In this document: positions 19,342 through 29,785 of the stretch, one piece after another
How the letters are laid out: every line of letters starts with the position of its first letter
Numbering within the stretch: position 1 is the first letter of the stretch
Source: Pseudomonas sp. MYb118
GTDB taxonomy: Bacteria; Pseudomonadota; Gammaproteobacteria; Pseudomonadales; Pseudomonadaceae
DNA length: 64,000 bases
Reading direction: 5' to 3'
Assembly: GCF_040947875.1 (NCBI RefSeq)
Contig: NZ_JBFRXN010000002.1
Location: 1,178,001 to 1,242,000, forward strand
The notes under the pieces: generated by a model
The model's database searches: none
Seen by the model: the letters and a program-made list of their open reading frames with translations, nothing else
Told to the model about the DNA's origin: nothing
Translations under genes and position numbers: made by a program

Positions 19342-21456
19342 TCAAAGATCGTTATAGAACGGCTGCAACGGCCCCTCCGCAGCACTCCGTCCCTCGGCAC
19401 CGACAGGCTTGAGCGTAATCAGCGCATCGGTGGCCTGGCGGGTCGTGATCTTCGGGCTGACCGGTTTCGGTGTCACCGCGTTTTCATCGCCCACGTGCCC
19501 CTGGGGAATGGCCAGCGACGGGTGATCGAACGGCGCTTGTTCCCATGACACACGCGGGTCGGTCAGGCCCACTTCCATGAATTTGACCAAGGCATCGATC
19601 TCGTCGCTGCTCAGATTCAGCGCAGTCATGTCCGGGTCGAGGTTCGAGGTGTTGTGCTGGTTGACGCTGGCGTGATCGAAGCCGCTGGTGTTGTTGGCGT
19701 CCGAACCACGCCGGTCGCCGCCACGGTTGTAGAACTCCATGACTTGCCTGAGCGTCGAGCGACTGCCGTTGTGGAAATACGGACCGGTCAGGGCGATGTT
19801 GCGCAGCGTCGGCGTCTTGAAGGCACCGTCGACCGCGTCGCGAAACCCCACCGTGGGCTTGAGCGTCGCATCGCAGGGTAGCGCCGCACTCAACGGCGCT
19901 TCGAAGGTGCACACGTCAACATCCAGCGGGTCAGGCACCTTGGCACCCTGGATCTGGGTGTTGTACTCGCGGGTGAAGGCCAGGGGGTTGCCCCAGGCGT
20001 CGGTGCCGCCCAGTGCCAGGTCTTCCGAGGTTGGGCGTACCCCGGTGTTGTAGAAGCCGTTGTCGTACAGCGTGGTCAGGTTGTCCGCCATGACCATCCG
20101 CTCGATACGCTCGCGCGGGTGGAACAACAGGCGACTGCCGGCATTGGTCAGCTCCGCGCCACCATGGCAACTGACGCACTTGCCCTTGCCGAGGAACAGG
20201 TTCATGCCTTCGACCTGCTGCGCGTTCATCGCTTGATGATCGCCTTGCAGATAGGCGTCGAGCGGTGCCTGGTCGGAAATCAGCGTCGATTCGTACATCT
20301 GAATCGCCAGCCCGAAGAACAACGGGAAGTTCGCCTCCATCTGCGTGTAGGACGCACCGCCCAGCGACACCGGTTGCGTGGCGTTCCACAGCCGCGGCTG
20401 GAAGGCCGCCTTGATCAGTTCGCGGTAGGTCGGCCGGCGTGCGCCGGACACCGGGCCCAGCACCGAGTCGGTCGAGGAAATCCGCTGTTGCTTGAGCATC
20501 AGCGTATCGAGCATACGCCGACCGATATCAGCGAAGGTGCGCCCGCCGCAGGACATCTCCACGGCGCTGCCGGGTGGGCCGACGGCTTGCGAAGCGGCAG
20601 ACGCATCGTTGAGCGCCAGGCGCACTTTGCTGGCCACGCCGCTGCGGTCGCTGGTGACGAAAATCCCGGCATCGGGGTCGCGATTGCCGAAGGGCGAGAA
20701 GCCGTTGAACACGTTGTTGGCCCGCCCATCCCAGAAGTTGCGCACATTGAACGCCGCGTTGATCACCGACGGCGCATTACGCCCGGTCGCGCGGCGGACG
20801 TTGATGCCGCCGACCTGGAAAATACCGTCCGGCTGCTGCGTGCACTTGTCGAAACGCGGTTGATTGGGCTTGACGAAGTTGGCGTCGAACACGCCTTGCG
20901 AGCCGATCACGTCATCGCTGGAATAGGCGATGGCCGAATCGCGGTCCAGCGGGTTGACCAACACATGGGTGGGAAAATCGGTCTTTTTCAGCGTGTAGTT
21001 CGGCCCGCCCTTGCCGCCGGACAGGGTCGCGTAGGACGCCACGTCACCGGGGATGTCGGAAGCGGTGAACGGCTTGTGAAAGATCGAGGCCACGTTGGCG
21101 TTGGTGTTGGCCTGGCCAGGGTTGATCTGGTTGGTGATCCGGTGATCGACCCCGGCATGGAAGTGACAGGACGCGCAGGCGGTGGCGCTGTCGCTGCCGA
21201 CCTCCATGTCCCAGAACAGCGCCTTGCCCAACAGGATCGCTGCGCTGCGGCTGAGTACGTAGTCGGTCATCAGGTCGACCTTGCGTCCTCCCTCGGTACC
21301 CGACGGGTCGGGTGGCACCATGCCGCGCAACGACTGCAGGCTGGGGACTTCCGGCACGGGCGGATCCACCTCGGCGGCGTTGGCTGCCAGGACACTGTGG
21401 GCGGACAGCGCGATGGGTAACCAGAAGGTCAAACGAACGAGTCGACTGATGTTCAT
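19342..21456 (-). CDS. Large periplasmic di-heme cytochrome, CcpA/MauG superfamily
   Basis: 704-residue exported protein with a Sec signal (MNISRLVRLTFWLPIALSAH, cleavage near VLAANA). Two c-type haem motifs are seen, CASCH around residue 95 and CVSCH around residue 430, far apart as in di-haem cytochrome c peroxidases, but the protein is about twice the usual 330-residue peroxidase and has extra segments between and after the haems. TPTLRNIALTGPYFHNGS is the peroxidase-family C-terminal signature. Substrate unknown: hydrogen peroxide or an oxidative-modification target are both possible. The ATG at 21456 is preceded by AGGGTGA. Confidence 0.85.
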   Translation of the reverse strand: MNISRLVRLTFWLPIALSAHSVLAANAAEVDPPVPEVPSLQSLRGMVPPDPSGTEGGRKVDLMTDYVLSRSAAILLGKALFWDMEVGSDSATACASCHFHAGVDHRITNQINPGQANTNANVASIFHKPFTASDIPGDVASYATLSGGKGGPNYTLKKTDFPTHVLVNPLDRDSAIAYSSDDVIGSQGVFDANFVKPNQPRFDKCTQQPDGIFQVGGINVRRATGRNAPSVINAAFNVRNFWDGRANNVFNGFSPFGNRDPDAGIFVTSDRSGVASKVRLALNDASAASQAVGPPGSAVEMSCGGRTFADIGRRMLDTLMLKQQRISSTDSVLGPVSGARRPTYRELIKAAFQPRLWNATQPVSLGGASYTQMEANFPLFFGLAIQMYESTLISDQAPLDAYLQGDHQAMNAQQVEGMNLFLGKGKCVSCHGGAELTNAGSRLLFHPRERIERMVMADNLTTLYDNGFYNTGVRPTSEDLALGGTDAWGNPLAFTREYNTQIQGAKVPDPLDVDVCTFEAPLSAALPCDATLKPTVGFRDAVDGAFKTPTLRNIALTGPYFHNGSRSTLRQVMEFYNRGGDRRGSDANNTSGFDHASVNQHNTSNLDPDMTALNLSSDEIDALVKFMEVGLTDPRVSWEQAPFDHPSLAIPQGHVGDENAVTPKPVSPKITTRQATDALITLKPVGAEGRSAAEGPLQPFYNDL

Positions 21457-21658
21457 GAGCTTCACCCTGACTGTTGTTATTAAGTGGCCGGGCGTGAGGC
21501 TTCTGCGAGCTATTGGTCGAGCACCGGTTGATCGGTGCGGTGCAATTAATTTGCCACCCCATTTGGAAATATTTTGAATCAATTAACCCAAGGGTCTCAG
21601 GTAACCCGGCGCCGGAAGCGTTGGGGCAAGGCACCCGACTTCGGGGGAAAACTGCGCA

Positions 21659-21700
21659 AAAAAAAACCGCCGCCCCCAAAGGAGCAGCGGTTTTTCAAGG
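21659..21700 (-). terminator. Terminator after fadE1-like gene
   Basis: Inverted repeat AACCGCCGC...GCAGCGGTT with one mismatch; on the minus strand followed by ten T residues, 15 bases beyond the stop at 21715. Flanked by T/A runs on both sides, so possibly bidirectional. Confidence 0.8.
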
Positions 21701-21714
21701 CATCGCGCTAAGGC

Positions 21715-23520
21715 TTAGTAGCCCAGTGCGAAGTCTTCTTCTTTCATGTCCATCAGGTTGTTGGCGCCCGACAGCATGGTTGCAACGTGAGTGCGGGTAC
21801 GCGGCAGGATGCGCTGGAAGTAGAAGCGCGCAGTCTGCAGCTTGGCGGTGTAGAACGCCGTGTCGGTGGTGCCGGCAGCCAGCTTCTCGGCGGCCAGGCG
21901 CGCCATGTCGGCCCAGAAGTAGGCCAGGCAGGCGTAACCGGAGTACATCAGGTAGTCCACGGAGGCCGCGCCGACTTCTTCGCGGTCTTTCATGGCAGCC
22001 ATACCGACCTTCATGGTCAGCTCGCCCCATTCCTTGTTCAGTGCAGCCAGCGGCGCGACGAATTCCTGGACAGCTTCGTTGCCTTCGTTGTTCTGGCAGA
22101 ACTTGTGGACGATCTTGGTGAAGCCTTTGAGTGCTTCGCCCTGGGTCATCAGCACTTTACGGCCCAGCAGGTCGAGTGCCTGGATACCGGTGGTGCCTTC
22201 GTACAGCATCGAAATGCGGCTGTCGCGAACGTTCTGCTCCATGCCCCATTCGGCGATGAAGCCGTGGCCGCCGTAGATCTGCACGCCGTGGTTGGCCGAT
22301 TCGAAACCGACTTCGGTCATGAAGGCCTTGGCGATTGGCGTCATGAACGCCAGCAGTGCGTCGGCTTTCTTCTTCTCTTCTTCGTCCACGCCGTATTTGA
22401 CGATGTCGACCTGCTTGGCAGTGAAGTAGACCATTGCGCGGTTGCCTTCGGCGAACGCTTTCATGGTCAGCAGCATGCGACGTACGTCCGGGTGCACGAT
22501 GATCGGGTCAGCGGCTTTGTCCGGTGCTTTCGGGCCAGTCAGCGAACGCATTTGCAGGCGATCGCGAGCGTATTTCAGACCGCCCTGGAAGCCGATTTCG
22601 GCGTGGGCCAGGCCTTGCAGCGCGGTGCCCAGGCGAGCGGTGTTCATGAAGGTGAACATGCAGTTCAGGCCTTTGTTCGCCGGGCCGATCAGGAAACCGG
22701 TGGCCGCGTCGAAGTTCATCACGCAGGTGGCGTTGCCGTGGATGCCCATCTTGTGTTCCAGGGAACCGCAGGACACGGCGTTACGCGCACCGATCGAGCC
22801 GTCTGCGTTTGGCAGGAACTTGGGCACGATGAACAGCGAAATGCCTTTGGTGCCAGCCGGAGCGTCCGGCAGGCGGGCCAGCACGATGTGGACGATGTTG
22901 TCGGCCATGTCGTGTTCACCGGCCGAGATGAAGATCTTGGTGCCGGATACCTTGTAGGAACCGTCGGCCTGAGGTTCGGCCTTGGTGCGCAGCATGCCCA
23001 GGTCGGTGCCGCAGTGCGGCTCGGTCAGGCACATGGTGCCGGTCCACTCACCGGAAACCAGCTTGGTCAGGTACGCCTCTTGCTGCTCAGGGGTGCCGTG
23101 CTCGGAGATGGTGTTCATCGCGCCGTGGGACAGGCCTGGGTACATGCCCCACGACCAGTTGGCTTCGCCGACCATTTCGCTGACCGCCAGGCCCAGCGAC
23201 TCAGGCAGGCCCTGACCACCGTGCTCGACGTCATGGGCCAGGCTTGGCCAGCCGCCATCGACGAATTGCTTGTAGGCTTCCTTGAAGCCGGTCGGGGTCT
23301 TAACGCCGGACTCGCTCCAGGTGCAGCCTTCGAGGTCGCCCACACGGTTCAGCGGCGCCAGCACCTGCTCACAAAACTTGGCGCCTTCTTCGAGAATGGC
23401 GTCAACCATGTCCGGAGTGGCGTCTGCGCAGGCCGGAAGGCTCTGATAGTGCGCTTCGTAGCCGAGCAGTTCGTCACGAACGAAGCGAATATCACGCAAG
23501 GGGGCCTTGTAGTCAGGCAT
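21715..23520 (-). CDS. Acyl-CoA dehydrogenase, large (FadE1-like), third paralogue
   Basis: 601-residue acyl-CoA dehydrogenase, same architecture as the two downstream paralogues: [38 protein letters not shown], and [17 protein letters not shown] with the catalytic Glu. Start [13 protein letters not shown] at 23520. Synteny with PA0506 (FadE1, reported long-chain enzyme). Two PsrA-like palindromes lie 61-87 bases upstream, consistent with induction by long-chain fatty acids. The three genes are separate transcription units to judge by the intervening terminators and genes. Confidence 0.94.
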   Translation of the reverse strand: MPDYKAPLRDIRFVRDELLGYEAHYQSLPACADATPDMVDAILEEGAKFCEQVLAPLNRVGDLEGCTWSESGVKTPTGFKEAYKQFVDGGWPSLAHDVEHGGQGLPESLGLAVSEMVGEANWSWGMYPGLSHGAMNTISEHGTPEQQEAYLTKLVSGEWTGTMCLTEPHCGTDLGMLRTKAEPQADGSYKVSGTKIFISAGEHDMADNIVHIVLARLPDAPAGTKGISLFIVPKFLPNADGSIGARNAVSCGSLEHKMGIHGNATCVMNFDAATGFLIGPANKGLNCMFTFMNTARLGTALQGLAHAEIGFQGGLKYARDRLQMRSLTGPKAPDKAADPIIVHPDVRRMLLTMKAFAEGNRAMVYFTAKQVDIVKYGVDEEEKKKADALLAFMTPIAKAFMTEVGFESANHGVQIYGGHGFIAEWGMEQNVRDSRISMLYEGTTGIQALDLLGRKVLMTQGEALKGFTKIVHKFCQNNEGNEAVQEFVAPLAALNKEWGELTMKVGMAAMKDREEVGAASVDYLMYSGYACLAYFWADMARLAAEKLAAGTTDTAFYTAKLQTARFYFQRILPRTRTHVATMLSGANNLMDMKEEDFALGY

Positions 23521-23580
23521 AGCGATAAACCTCTGCTGATGTAACCGGGAATGAACGACCGCTGAAATTGTTGTGACGGT

Positions 23581-23607
23581 CAAACAGTTGTTTGAAACAT
23601 ACGTTTA
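23581..23607. promoter_or_regulatory. Two overlapping PsrA-like operator half-palindromes
   Basis: CAAAC-AGTT-GTTTG (23581-23594) fits the published PsrA consensus G/CAAAC-N2-4-GTTTG/C exactly, and GAAAC-ATAC-GTTTA (23594-23607) fits it with one end mismatch; they share one base. Both lie just upstream of the acyl-CoA dehydrogenase start at 23520. Confidence 0.65.
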
Positions 23608-23749
23608 CGCCCAAATCTTGTCAAGCATCGTTCTTTTGCCGTTCGTCATCGCCCTATGCAAATGCCGGACACGCGAAGACGCGACATGGCGCCGCATGAA
23701 GGCTGTCGTGGAGCAAAGTTTAGTTGGCGCAGAAGGACTTACAGACAAA

Positions 23750-23773
23750 AACGCCGCGAAAGGTCGCGGCGTT
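23750..23773 (-). terminator. Terminator of the small gene at 23797
   Basis: Perfect ten-base stem AACGCCGCGA/TCGCGGCGTT with loop AAGG; followed by TTTT on the minus strand. Confidence 0.88.
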
Positions 23774-23796
23774 GGTGATGCGGATCGAGCGCGGGA

Positions 23797-24093
23797 TCAG
23801 GCGAAGGTGTCGATCAGCGTGCCGAGCACTTCGTCGGAAGCCTTGGCCACCTTGACGCCGGCCTCGACCTGGAACTTGCCCTGGGCCATTTCGATCATGC
23901 TGCTTTCGATGTCCGATTGCTGACTGCGATCGACCGAACGCAGGCGATCGACCTGAACGTTGGAGGACTGGCTGGTCACCGAACGCTCGATCGTATTGTT
24001 GGCAATCTGGCCAGACGCCTGATCGACACGGTTCTGCCCTGTCTGAATAGTGCTCAGACCGGCATAAAAAGCGGTATTTCCTGAGATTTCCAT
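23797..24093 (-). CDS. Conserved Pseudomonas small protein (PA0505-like), unknown function
   Basis: 98-residue protein, no signal peptide or membrane helix. The N terminus MEISGNTAFYAGLSTIQTGQ with NRVDQASGQIANN, and the later SMIEMAQGKFQVEAGVKVAKASDEVLGTLID, resemble the terminal heptad-repeat helices of flagellar rod/hook proteins, which pair N- and C-terminal helices. That is a pattern resemblance only; no function can be assigned. Single gene with its own terminator, between bioD and fadE1, the same place as in P. aeruginosa. Confidence 0.8.
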   Translation of the reverse strand: MEISGNTAFYAGLSTIQTGQNRVDQASGQIANNTIERSVTSQSSNVQVDRLRSVDRSQQSDIESSMIEMAQGKFQVEAGVKVAKASDEVLGTLIDTFA

Positions 24094-24207
24094 GGGAGAA
24101 CTCGTCCTGAAAAAGGATCAACGCCGCCTATTGAAGCAGAGATGGCGGCATAACGCCCGACAAAAACACTAATGGCACAGTGCCTTGTCATAGTGAAAAC
24201 CGAAACC

Positions 24208-24888
24208 TCAGTCCAAAAGATCCAGTTGAAGGTGTTCGGCAACCGCCTCCGCTGTCACCTGCTTGAGCTTCGGCACTCGCCCCAGGCACGGCGCAGGAAT
24301 GCGTTCAGCCAAGGTCGCGAGGTTTTCTTCCAGGCGCGAGGTTTTCGGGTCGATGATGTTGGCCACCCAACCCGCCAGTTGCAAACCGTCATGGGCAATC
24401 GCCTCGGCGGTGAGCAACGCATGGCTGATGCACCCCAGCCGCACGCCGACCACCAGAATCACCGGCAGATCCAGCGCCATGGCCAGGTCCGACAGGTTGT
24501 CCTGATCGGCCAGCGGCACACGCCAGCCGCCCGCGCCTTCGATCAGGGTGAAATCGGCCTGCATCTCCAGTATCTGGCGCATTGGGGCCAGCAGCGATTG
24601 CACGGTCAACGCCACGCCCGCCTCCCGCGCCGCCAGATGCGGGGCGATGGCCGGCTCGAACGCGACCGGATTGACCTGGGCATACTTGAGCGGCAGCGAG
24701 CATTCAGCCAGCAACGCCAGCGCATCGGAGTTGCGCAGGCCCTTGGGCGTCACGTCACACCCCGAGGCCACCGGTTTGCCCGCAGCGGTGCTCTGCCCTG
24801 CCAGCCGTGCCGCGTGCAGGAGGCCTGCGGCGACGGTGGTCTTGCCGACATCGGTATCGGTGCCGGTGATGAAATACGCTGCGCTCAT
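24208..24888 (-). CDS. bioD: Dethiobiotin synthetase
   Basis: Forms the ureido ring of dethiobiotin from 7,8-diaminopelargonate, CO2 and ATP. 226 residues; P-loop [17 protein letters not shown] at the N terminus and [11 protein letters not shown] in the middle are diagnostic. Last gene of bioB-F-H-C-D; starts four bases before the bioC stop. bioA is not in this cluster, as usual in Pseudomonas. Confidence 0.97.
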   Translation of the reverse strand: MSAAYFITGTDTDVGKTTVAAGLLHAARLAGQSTAAGKPVASGCDVTPKGLRNSDALALLAECSLPLKYAQVNPVAFEPAIAPHLAAREAGVALTVQSLLAPMRQILEMQADFTLIEGAGGWRVPLADQDNLSDLAMALDLPVILVVGVRLGCISHALLTAEAIAHDGLQLAGWVANIIDPKTSRLEENLATLAERIPAPCLGRVPKLKQVTAEAVAEHLQLDLLD

Positions 24889-25709
24889 AAGGGTTTCTCC
24901 AAAACGGCATACACCACTTGATAAGTCGCCGGCAGGCCCTGGGCCTGTCGAAACTGCTCATAGGCCTCGACCAGGCCGAGTATCCGCGCCCGCCCGGTCA
25001 AACCACCCGGCCGCCCGGGGTTGAGGTTGTGCGCACCCAGTGCCTTGAGCTCGTGGGTCAGGCTGCGCACATCCGGGTAATGCAGCACGTGCGGGCGGGT
25101 TTGCAGGCCCACGACCCGCAGGCCACTGGCCCCGCACAACGTCTGGTAATCGGCGAACTGGCGAAAGCGATTGACGTGCACCATGCCGTCCACTTGCCGC
25201 CAACTGTCGCGCAACTCCGCCAGCGTGCCCACGCACAGACTAGCAAACGCGAACATTCCGCCAGGTTTGAGTACGCGCAACGCTTCATCGAGCACCGCGT
25301 TGAAGTCGCCGCACCACTGTACCGCCAGGCTGGAGAAGATCAGGTCGCAGGTGGCATCACGCAGCGGCAGGCGCTCGGCATCGCCCGCGACAAAGTGCGT
25401 GGCGCCGCCCAGCGGACGGGCGTGATTGAGCATGCCTTCGGCGATGTCCAGCGCCACGCCGCTGCCCTCGGGAAAACGCTCGGCCAGCACCCGACTGAAA
25501 TGCCCGGTGCCGCATCCCAGGTCGAGCCAGCGACCCGGTACGAAATCGGCTGGCAATCGGCTCAGCAACTGCTCGCCGACATTGCGCTGCAACTCGGCCA
25601 CGCTGTCGTAGCTGGCCGCTGCCCGGGAAAAGGACGCCGCCACCTGGCGCTTGTCCGGCAAGGCACCGGGCAGGTTGGGAAGGGATAAATCAGTCATCAC
25701 CGCACTCAT
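24885..25709 (-). CDS. bioC: Malonyl-ACP O-methyltransferase BioC
   Basis: SAM-dependent methyltransferase that caps malonyl-ACP so fatty acid enzymes can build the pimeloyl chain. 274 residues with motif [17 protein letters not shown] and the family N terminus [19 protein letters not shown]. The ATG at 25709 is used; an ATG at 25697 (MTDLSLPN) is an equally possible start. It overlaps bioH and bioD. Confidence 0.95.
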   Translation of the reverse strand: MSAVMTDLSLPNLPGALPDKRQVAASFSRAAASYDSVAELQRNVGEQLLSRLPADFVPGRWLDLGCGTGHFSRVLAERFPEGSGVALDIAEGMLNHARPLGGATHFVAGDAERLPLRDATCDLIFSSLAVQWCGDFNAVLDEALRVLKPGGMFAFASLCVGTLAELRDSWRQVDGMVHVNRFRQFADYQTLCGASGLRVVGLQTRPHVLHYPDVRSLTHELKALGAHNLNPGRPGGLTGRARILGLVEAYEQFRQAQGLPATYQVVYAVLEKPL

Positions 25710-26421
25710 GCAAAAAGGCCTGGATCGCCCCCGCCACTCCGTGCGGGTCCTCCAGGAGAAACGCGTGGCTGGCCTGTTCGATCAGGCCGATTTCGACATC
25801 CGGCAGCAAGGCCAGCAACTCACCGGCCGTTTCGGCGGGCACCAGCCCGTCGAGCCCGGCGAACAGGTGCAGTTGCGGCCCCCGGAACGCTTGCAGGGCC
25901 TCGCGGGTATCGAGCCGGGCAAGCAGCTCCAGGCCGCTCATCAACACAGAAGGCGCGGTGTTCGGCGCGCCACCCAGCAGCAGCCGTGAAAGTCCGCGCG
26001 GGTCTTCGGCGCCCTGGGCGCACAGCAGCGAAAAACGCTTGAGGGTCGTGCGCGGATCAGCCTGGCAGCCGGCCAGGAAAGCGTCGAACGTCTCGCCCGC
26101 CATCGCGCTCGGCCACTGTTCATGGGCGACAAACGAAGGATTGCTCGCCAGGGTCAGCAAGCCGCAGCAGCGATCACCGCGCCGTGCCGCCAACGCCGAG
26201 GCGAGCATGCCGCCCAGGGACCAGCCGCCCAGCCAGGCGTCCTGGGGCACGCTGGCGTCGAGCTCATCGAGCCAGTCTTCAGGGTCACTGGAGTCGACTT
26301 CCGGCAGCGGCTCGATCTCGACCCGCAGGTGTTCATCCAGCCCTTGCAGCGCCGCAGCCAGGGGCTCCAGCACGGAAATACCGAGGCCCCAGCCGGGCAG
26401 CAGGATCAGGCGGTCACGCAT
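25690..26421 (-). CDS. bioH: Pimeloyl-ACP methyl ester esterase BioH
   Basis: Alpha/beta hydrolase that removes the methyl cap from pimeloyl-ACP. 243 residues with the nucleophile elbow [10 protein letters not shown] near residue 85, a C-terminal Asp in LDGLVP and His in QASHAFLLE. Start [12 protein letters not shown] overlaps the bioF stop by eight bases; its own end overlaps bioC, so the block is translationally coupled. Confidence 0.94.
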   Translation of the reverse strand: MRDRLILLPGWGLGISVLEPLAAALQGLDEHLRVEIEPLPEVDSSDPEDWLDELDASVPQDAWLGGWSLGGMLASALAARRGDRCCGLLTLASNPSFVAHEQWPSAMAGETFDAFLAGCQADPRTTLKRFSLLCAQGAEDPRGLSRLLLGGAPNTAPSVLMSGLELLARLDTREALQAFRGPQLHLFAGLDGLVPAETAGELLALLPDVEIGLIEQASHAFLLEDPHGVAGAIQAFLHECGDD

Positions 26422-27592
26422 GGCTTGGCTCCGGTCCCAGTTGTTGAAAACAATCGGCCAGTCCCTCTAACAATAGCTGCACCTGTGCCTCGCTGTGGGC
26501 GGCGGTCAGGGTCACGCGCAGGCGCGCGCTGCCGGCGGGCACGGTTGGCGGGCGGATCGCCGTGACCATCAGGCCGCGTTCGCGCAGCATCTGCGACAGG
26601 CGCACCGCGCGCCCGGCATCGCCGATCAGGATCGGCTGGATCGGCGTGAAGCTGTCCATCAGGGTCAGGCCGATCTGCTCGGCGCCCTGGCGGAACTGGC
26701 GGATCAGCCGGTTCAGATGTTCACGCCGCCAATGTTCGGTGCGCAGCAATTCGAGGCTCTTGAGCGTCGCGCAGGCCAGGGCCGGTGGCTGGCTGGTGGT
26801 GTAGATGTAGGGCCGGGCGAACTGGATCAGACTCTCGATCAGCTCTTCGCTGCCAGCGACGAAGGCGCCCGCCGTGCCGAATGCCTTGCCGAGCGTGCCG
26901 ACCAGCACCGGTACGTCGTCCTGGCTCAGGCCGAAATGCTCGACGATCCCGCCGCCATTGGCGCCCAAGGGGCCAAAACCGTGGGCGTCATCGACCATCA
27001 ACCAGGCGCCCTTGGCCTTGGTCTCGCGGGCCAGCGCCGGCAGGTCGGCGATGTCGCCGTCCATGCTGAACACGCCGTCGGTGACCACCAGGGTGTTGCC
27101 GGTGGCCTTCTCAAGGCGATTGGCCAGGCTCGCCGCGTCGTTGTGCAGGTAACGGCTGAAACGCGCGCCGGACAACAGGCCGGCATCGAGCAGCGAGGCA
27201 TGATTGAGGCGGTCTTCGAGCACCGTATCGCCCTGCCCCACCAGCGCGGTCACCGCGCCGAGGTTGGCCATGTAGCCGGTGGTGAACAACAGCGCACGCG
27301 GGCGCCCGGTCAGGTCGGCCAGGGCTTCTTCCAGTGCGTGGTGCGGGCCGCTGTGACCGATCACCAGGTGCGAAGCACCACCACCGACGCCCCACTTCGC
27401 AGCGCCCGCGCGCCAGGCTTCAATCACCAGCGGATGATTGGCCAGGCCCAGGTAATCGTTGTTGCAGAACGCCAGCAATGGCTGGCCATCAACCACCACC
27501 TCGGGGCCTTGCGGGCTTTCGAGCAGGGGGCGTTGGCGGTAGAGGTTTTCGGCACGACGGGCAGCCAGGCGTGCGGCGAGATCGAAAGACAT
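26414..27592 (-). CDS. bioF: 8-amino-7-oxononanoate synthase
   Basis: PLP enzyme condensing pimeloyl-ACP with L-alanine. 392 residues; [24 protein letters not shown] and [15 protein letters not shown] (Schiff-base lysine) are the expected blocks of the alpha-oxoamine synthase family. The start [19 protein letters not shown] is chosen for agreement with the family; upstream sequence is REPIN. Confidence 0.96.
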   Translation of the reverse strand: MSFDLAARLAARRAENLYRQRPLLESPQGPEVVVDGQPLLAFCNNDYLGLANHPLVIEAWRAGAAKWGVGGGASHLVIGHSGPHHALEEALADLTGRPRALLFTTGYMANLGAVTALVGQGDTVLEDRLNHASLLDAGLLSGARFSRYLHNDAASLANRLEKATGNTLVVTDGVFSMDGDIADLPALARETKAKGAWLMVDDAHGFGPLGANGGGIVEHFGLSQDDVPVLVGTLGKAFGTAGAFVAGSEELIESLIQFARPYIYTTSQPPALACATLKSLELLRTEHWRREHLNRLIRQFRQGAEQIGLTLMDSFTPIQPILIGDAGRAVRLSQMLRERGLMVTAIRPPTVPAGSARLRVTLTAAHSEAQVQLLLEGLADCFQQLGPEPSHA

Positions 27593-27630
27593 GCAGGCCT
27601 CGGACAGCAATGAATGTAGACACTGGACAT

Positions 27631-27718
27631 GTGGGAGCGGGCTTGCCCGCGATAGCAATCAATCTGTCGACATCTATGTTGAATGTCACACAGCTATCGC
27701 GGGCAAGCCCGCTCCCAC
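27631..27718. repeat. REPIN, GGGCAAGCCC subtype, between bioB and bioF
   Basis: Arms 27631-27656 and 27693-27718 are exact inverted copies over 26 bases (GTGGGAGCGGGCTTGCCCGC...). It sits inside the presumed bio transcript. Confidence 0.93.
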
Positions 27719-27749
27719 AAAGTGTGGGGTTGTACTTCAAGCCGCGATA

Positions 27750-28805
27750 TCAAACCGCCGCGTTGTAGAACATCTCGCTACTCTTCTGCTCCACCAGCGC
27801 CTGCTCGATGGCCGCCTGATGCACCTCGTCGGCATGCTCCTCGCGGGCTTCCGGGAGGATGCCCAGGCGCGAGAACAGTTGCATGTCCTTGTCGGCCTGC
27901 GGGTTGGCGGTGGTCAGCAGTTTTTCGCCGTAGAAAATCGAGTTGGCGCCGGCGAAGAACGCCAGGGCCTGCATCTGCTCGTTCATGGCCTCGCGGCCAG
28001 CGGACAGCCGCACGTGGGATTGCGGCATCAGGATGCGCGCAACCGCGAGCATGCGGATGAAGTCGAACGGGTCGACGTCTTCGGCATTTTCCAGCGGTGT
28101 GCCGGCGACTTTCACCAGCATGTTGATCGGCACCGACTCCGGATGCTCCGGCAGGTTGGCCAACTGGATCAGCAGGTTGGCGCGGTCGTCCAGCGACTCG
28201 CCCATGCCGAGGATGCCGCCGGAGCAGATCTTCATCCCCGAATCACGCACGTAGGCCAGGGTTTGCAGGCGCTCGCTGTAGGTGCGGGTGGTGATGATGC
28301 TGCCGTAGAACTCGGGCGAGGTGTCGAGGTTGTGGTTGTAGTAATCCAGGCCGGCCTTGGCCAGCGCTTCGGTCTGCTCCTGGTCCAGGCGCCCCAGGGT
28401 CATGCAGGTTTCCAGGCCCATGGCCTTCACGCCTTCGACCATCTTCAGCACGTAAGGCATGTCCTTGGCCGATGGGTGCTTCCACGCCGCACCCATGCAG
28501 AAACGGGTGGAACCGATGGCTTTGGCGCGCGCAGCCTCCTCGAGGACCTTCTGCACTTCCATCAGCTTTTCTTTTTCCAGGCCGGTGTTGTAGTGGCCGG
28601 ACTGCGGGCAGTACTTGCAATCTTCCGGGCAGGCGCCGGTCTTGATCGACAGCAGCGTGGAGACCTGCACGCGGTTGGCGTCGAAATGCGCGCGGTGCAC
28701 GGTCTGCGCCTGGAACAACAGGTCATTGAATGGCTGGACGAAGAGAGCTTTGACTTCGGCCAAAGACCAGTCATGACGCAAAGTGGCGGAGGTGCTGGCG
28801 CTCAT
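27750..28805 (-). CDS. bioB: Biotin synthase
   Basis: Radical SAM enzyme inserting sulphur into dethiobiotin. 351 residues; radical cluster CPEDCKYC gives C59, C63, C66, and the [2Fe-2S] ligands fall in [20 protein letters not shown] and in [16 protein letters not shown]. First gene of bioBFHCD, divergent from comF with 97 bases between starts. Shine-Dalgarno AAGGTAA on the minus strand. Confidence 0.97.
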   Translation of the reverse strand: MSASTSATLRHDWSLAEVKALFVQPFNDLLFQAQTVHRAHFDANRVQVSTLLSIKTGACPEDCKYCPQSGHYNTGLEKEKLMEVQKVLEEAARAKAIGSTRFCMGAAWKHPSAKDMPYVLKMVEGVKAMGLETCMTLGRLDQEQTEALAKAGLDYYNHNLDTSPEFYGSIITTRTYSERLQTLAYVRDSGMKICSGGILGMGESLDDRANLLIQLANLPEHPESVPINMLVKVAGTPLENAEDVDPFDFIRMLAVARILMPQSHVRLSAGREAMNEQMQALAFFAGANSIFYGEKLLTTANPQADKDMQLFSRLGILPEAREEHADEVHQAAIEQALVEQKSSEMFYNAAV

Positions 28806-28902
28806 GGGCGTTACCTTTATTCTGAACGGGGCAAGGCTGGCGACTGAGGCAGGGAATAACCACAGGCGCGACACGGATGTTTGGCATATTTAAGGAAGAG
28901 CG

Positions 28903-29634
28903 ATGCGCTGTCAACCGCAGTACGATGGACCGGTTTACATCTGGTTAAAAAACAAACAAATCTGTTTGCTTTGTAGCGAGCCCGCCGATGAGGCCACGCC
29001 CATCTGCACCGATTGCGAAACCGAATTGCCGTGGCTGGGCGATCAGTGCCAGACCTGTGCCCTGCCCTTACCCGCCGCAGGACTGACATGCGGCCAGTGC
29101 CTGCACGAACCGCCGCCGTTCCAGCGGGTGGTCGCACCATGGCTGTACGACTTTCCGCTGGACAGCCTGATCACCCGCTTCAAACACAACGCGAAGTGGC
29201 CCTATGGCCGCCTGCTCGGCGAACTTCTCGCCCAGTTCCTGCAACATCGCTACGACGAAGGGCTGGCGCGCCCTGATGCCCTGGTGCCGGTACCCCTCGC
29301 GGTCAAGCGCTTGCGTCAGCGCGGGTTCAATCAGGCGGTGATGCTGGCCCGCTGGCTGGGCGACAGCCTGGACATCGCCAGCGACGAACACCTGCTCAAG
29401 CGCGTACAAGACACCAGCGCCCAACAAGAACTCAAGGCCGAGGCGCGCAAGAAGAACCTGCGTCACGCCTTTGCCCTGGTGCCCGGTGCGCAGGTCGTCG
29501 GCCGCCACCTGGTGCTGGTGGATGACGTGCTCACGACCGGCGCCACCGCCCAGGCATTGGCGCGGCTGTTGATGGAGGCCGGCGCTGCGCGGGTCGATGT
29601 GTATTGCCTGGCGCGAACACCAAAACCGGGTTGA
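28903..29634 (+). CDS. comF: ComF family phosphoribosyltransferase-like protein
   Basis: 243 residues: N-terminal zinc-finger-like cysteines (CLLCSEPADEATPICTDC, then CQTCALPL and CGQCL) and a C-terminal PRTase domain ending in LVLVDDVLTTGATAQALA, the PRPP-binding loop. ComF proteins take part in DNA uptake in naturally competent bacteria; the biochemical role is unclear. The ATG at 28903 gives the family N terminus. Divergent from bioB. Confidence 0.9.
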   Translation: MRCQPQYDGPVYIWLKNKQICLLCSEPADEATPICTDCETELPWLGDQCQTCALPLPAAGLTCGQCLHEPPPFQRVVAPWLYDFPLDSLITRFKHNAKWPYGRLLGELLAQFLQHRYDEGLARPDALVPVPLAVKRLRQRGFNQAVMLARWLGDSLDIASDEHLLKRVQDTSAQQELKAEARKKNLRHAFALVPGAQVVGRHLVLVDDVLTTGATAQALARLLMEAGAARVDVYCLARTPKPG

Positions 29635-29643
29635 TCGGGATCC

Positions 29644-29775
29644 CTGTAGGAGCGAGCTTGTCGAAACGTCGAACCGTCGCGATGGCCTCAAGAACGCCGC
29701 GGTGTGTCAGGCCGACAGTGTTATCGTTGACGTCCATCGCGACGGTTCGACGCCTCGACAAGCTCGCTCCTACAG
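29644..29775. repeat. Enlarged REPIN variant between comF and modE
   Basis: Two inverted 42-base arms, 29644-29685 and 29734-29775, differing at two positions. Outer ends match the common REP (CTGTAGGAGCGAGCTTG) but the core is expanded with GTCGAAACGTCGAACCGTCG in place of CTCG. The second arm ends ten bases before the modE start. Confidence 0.88.
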
Positions 29776-29785
29776 AATATCCGCC

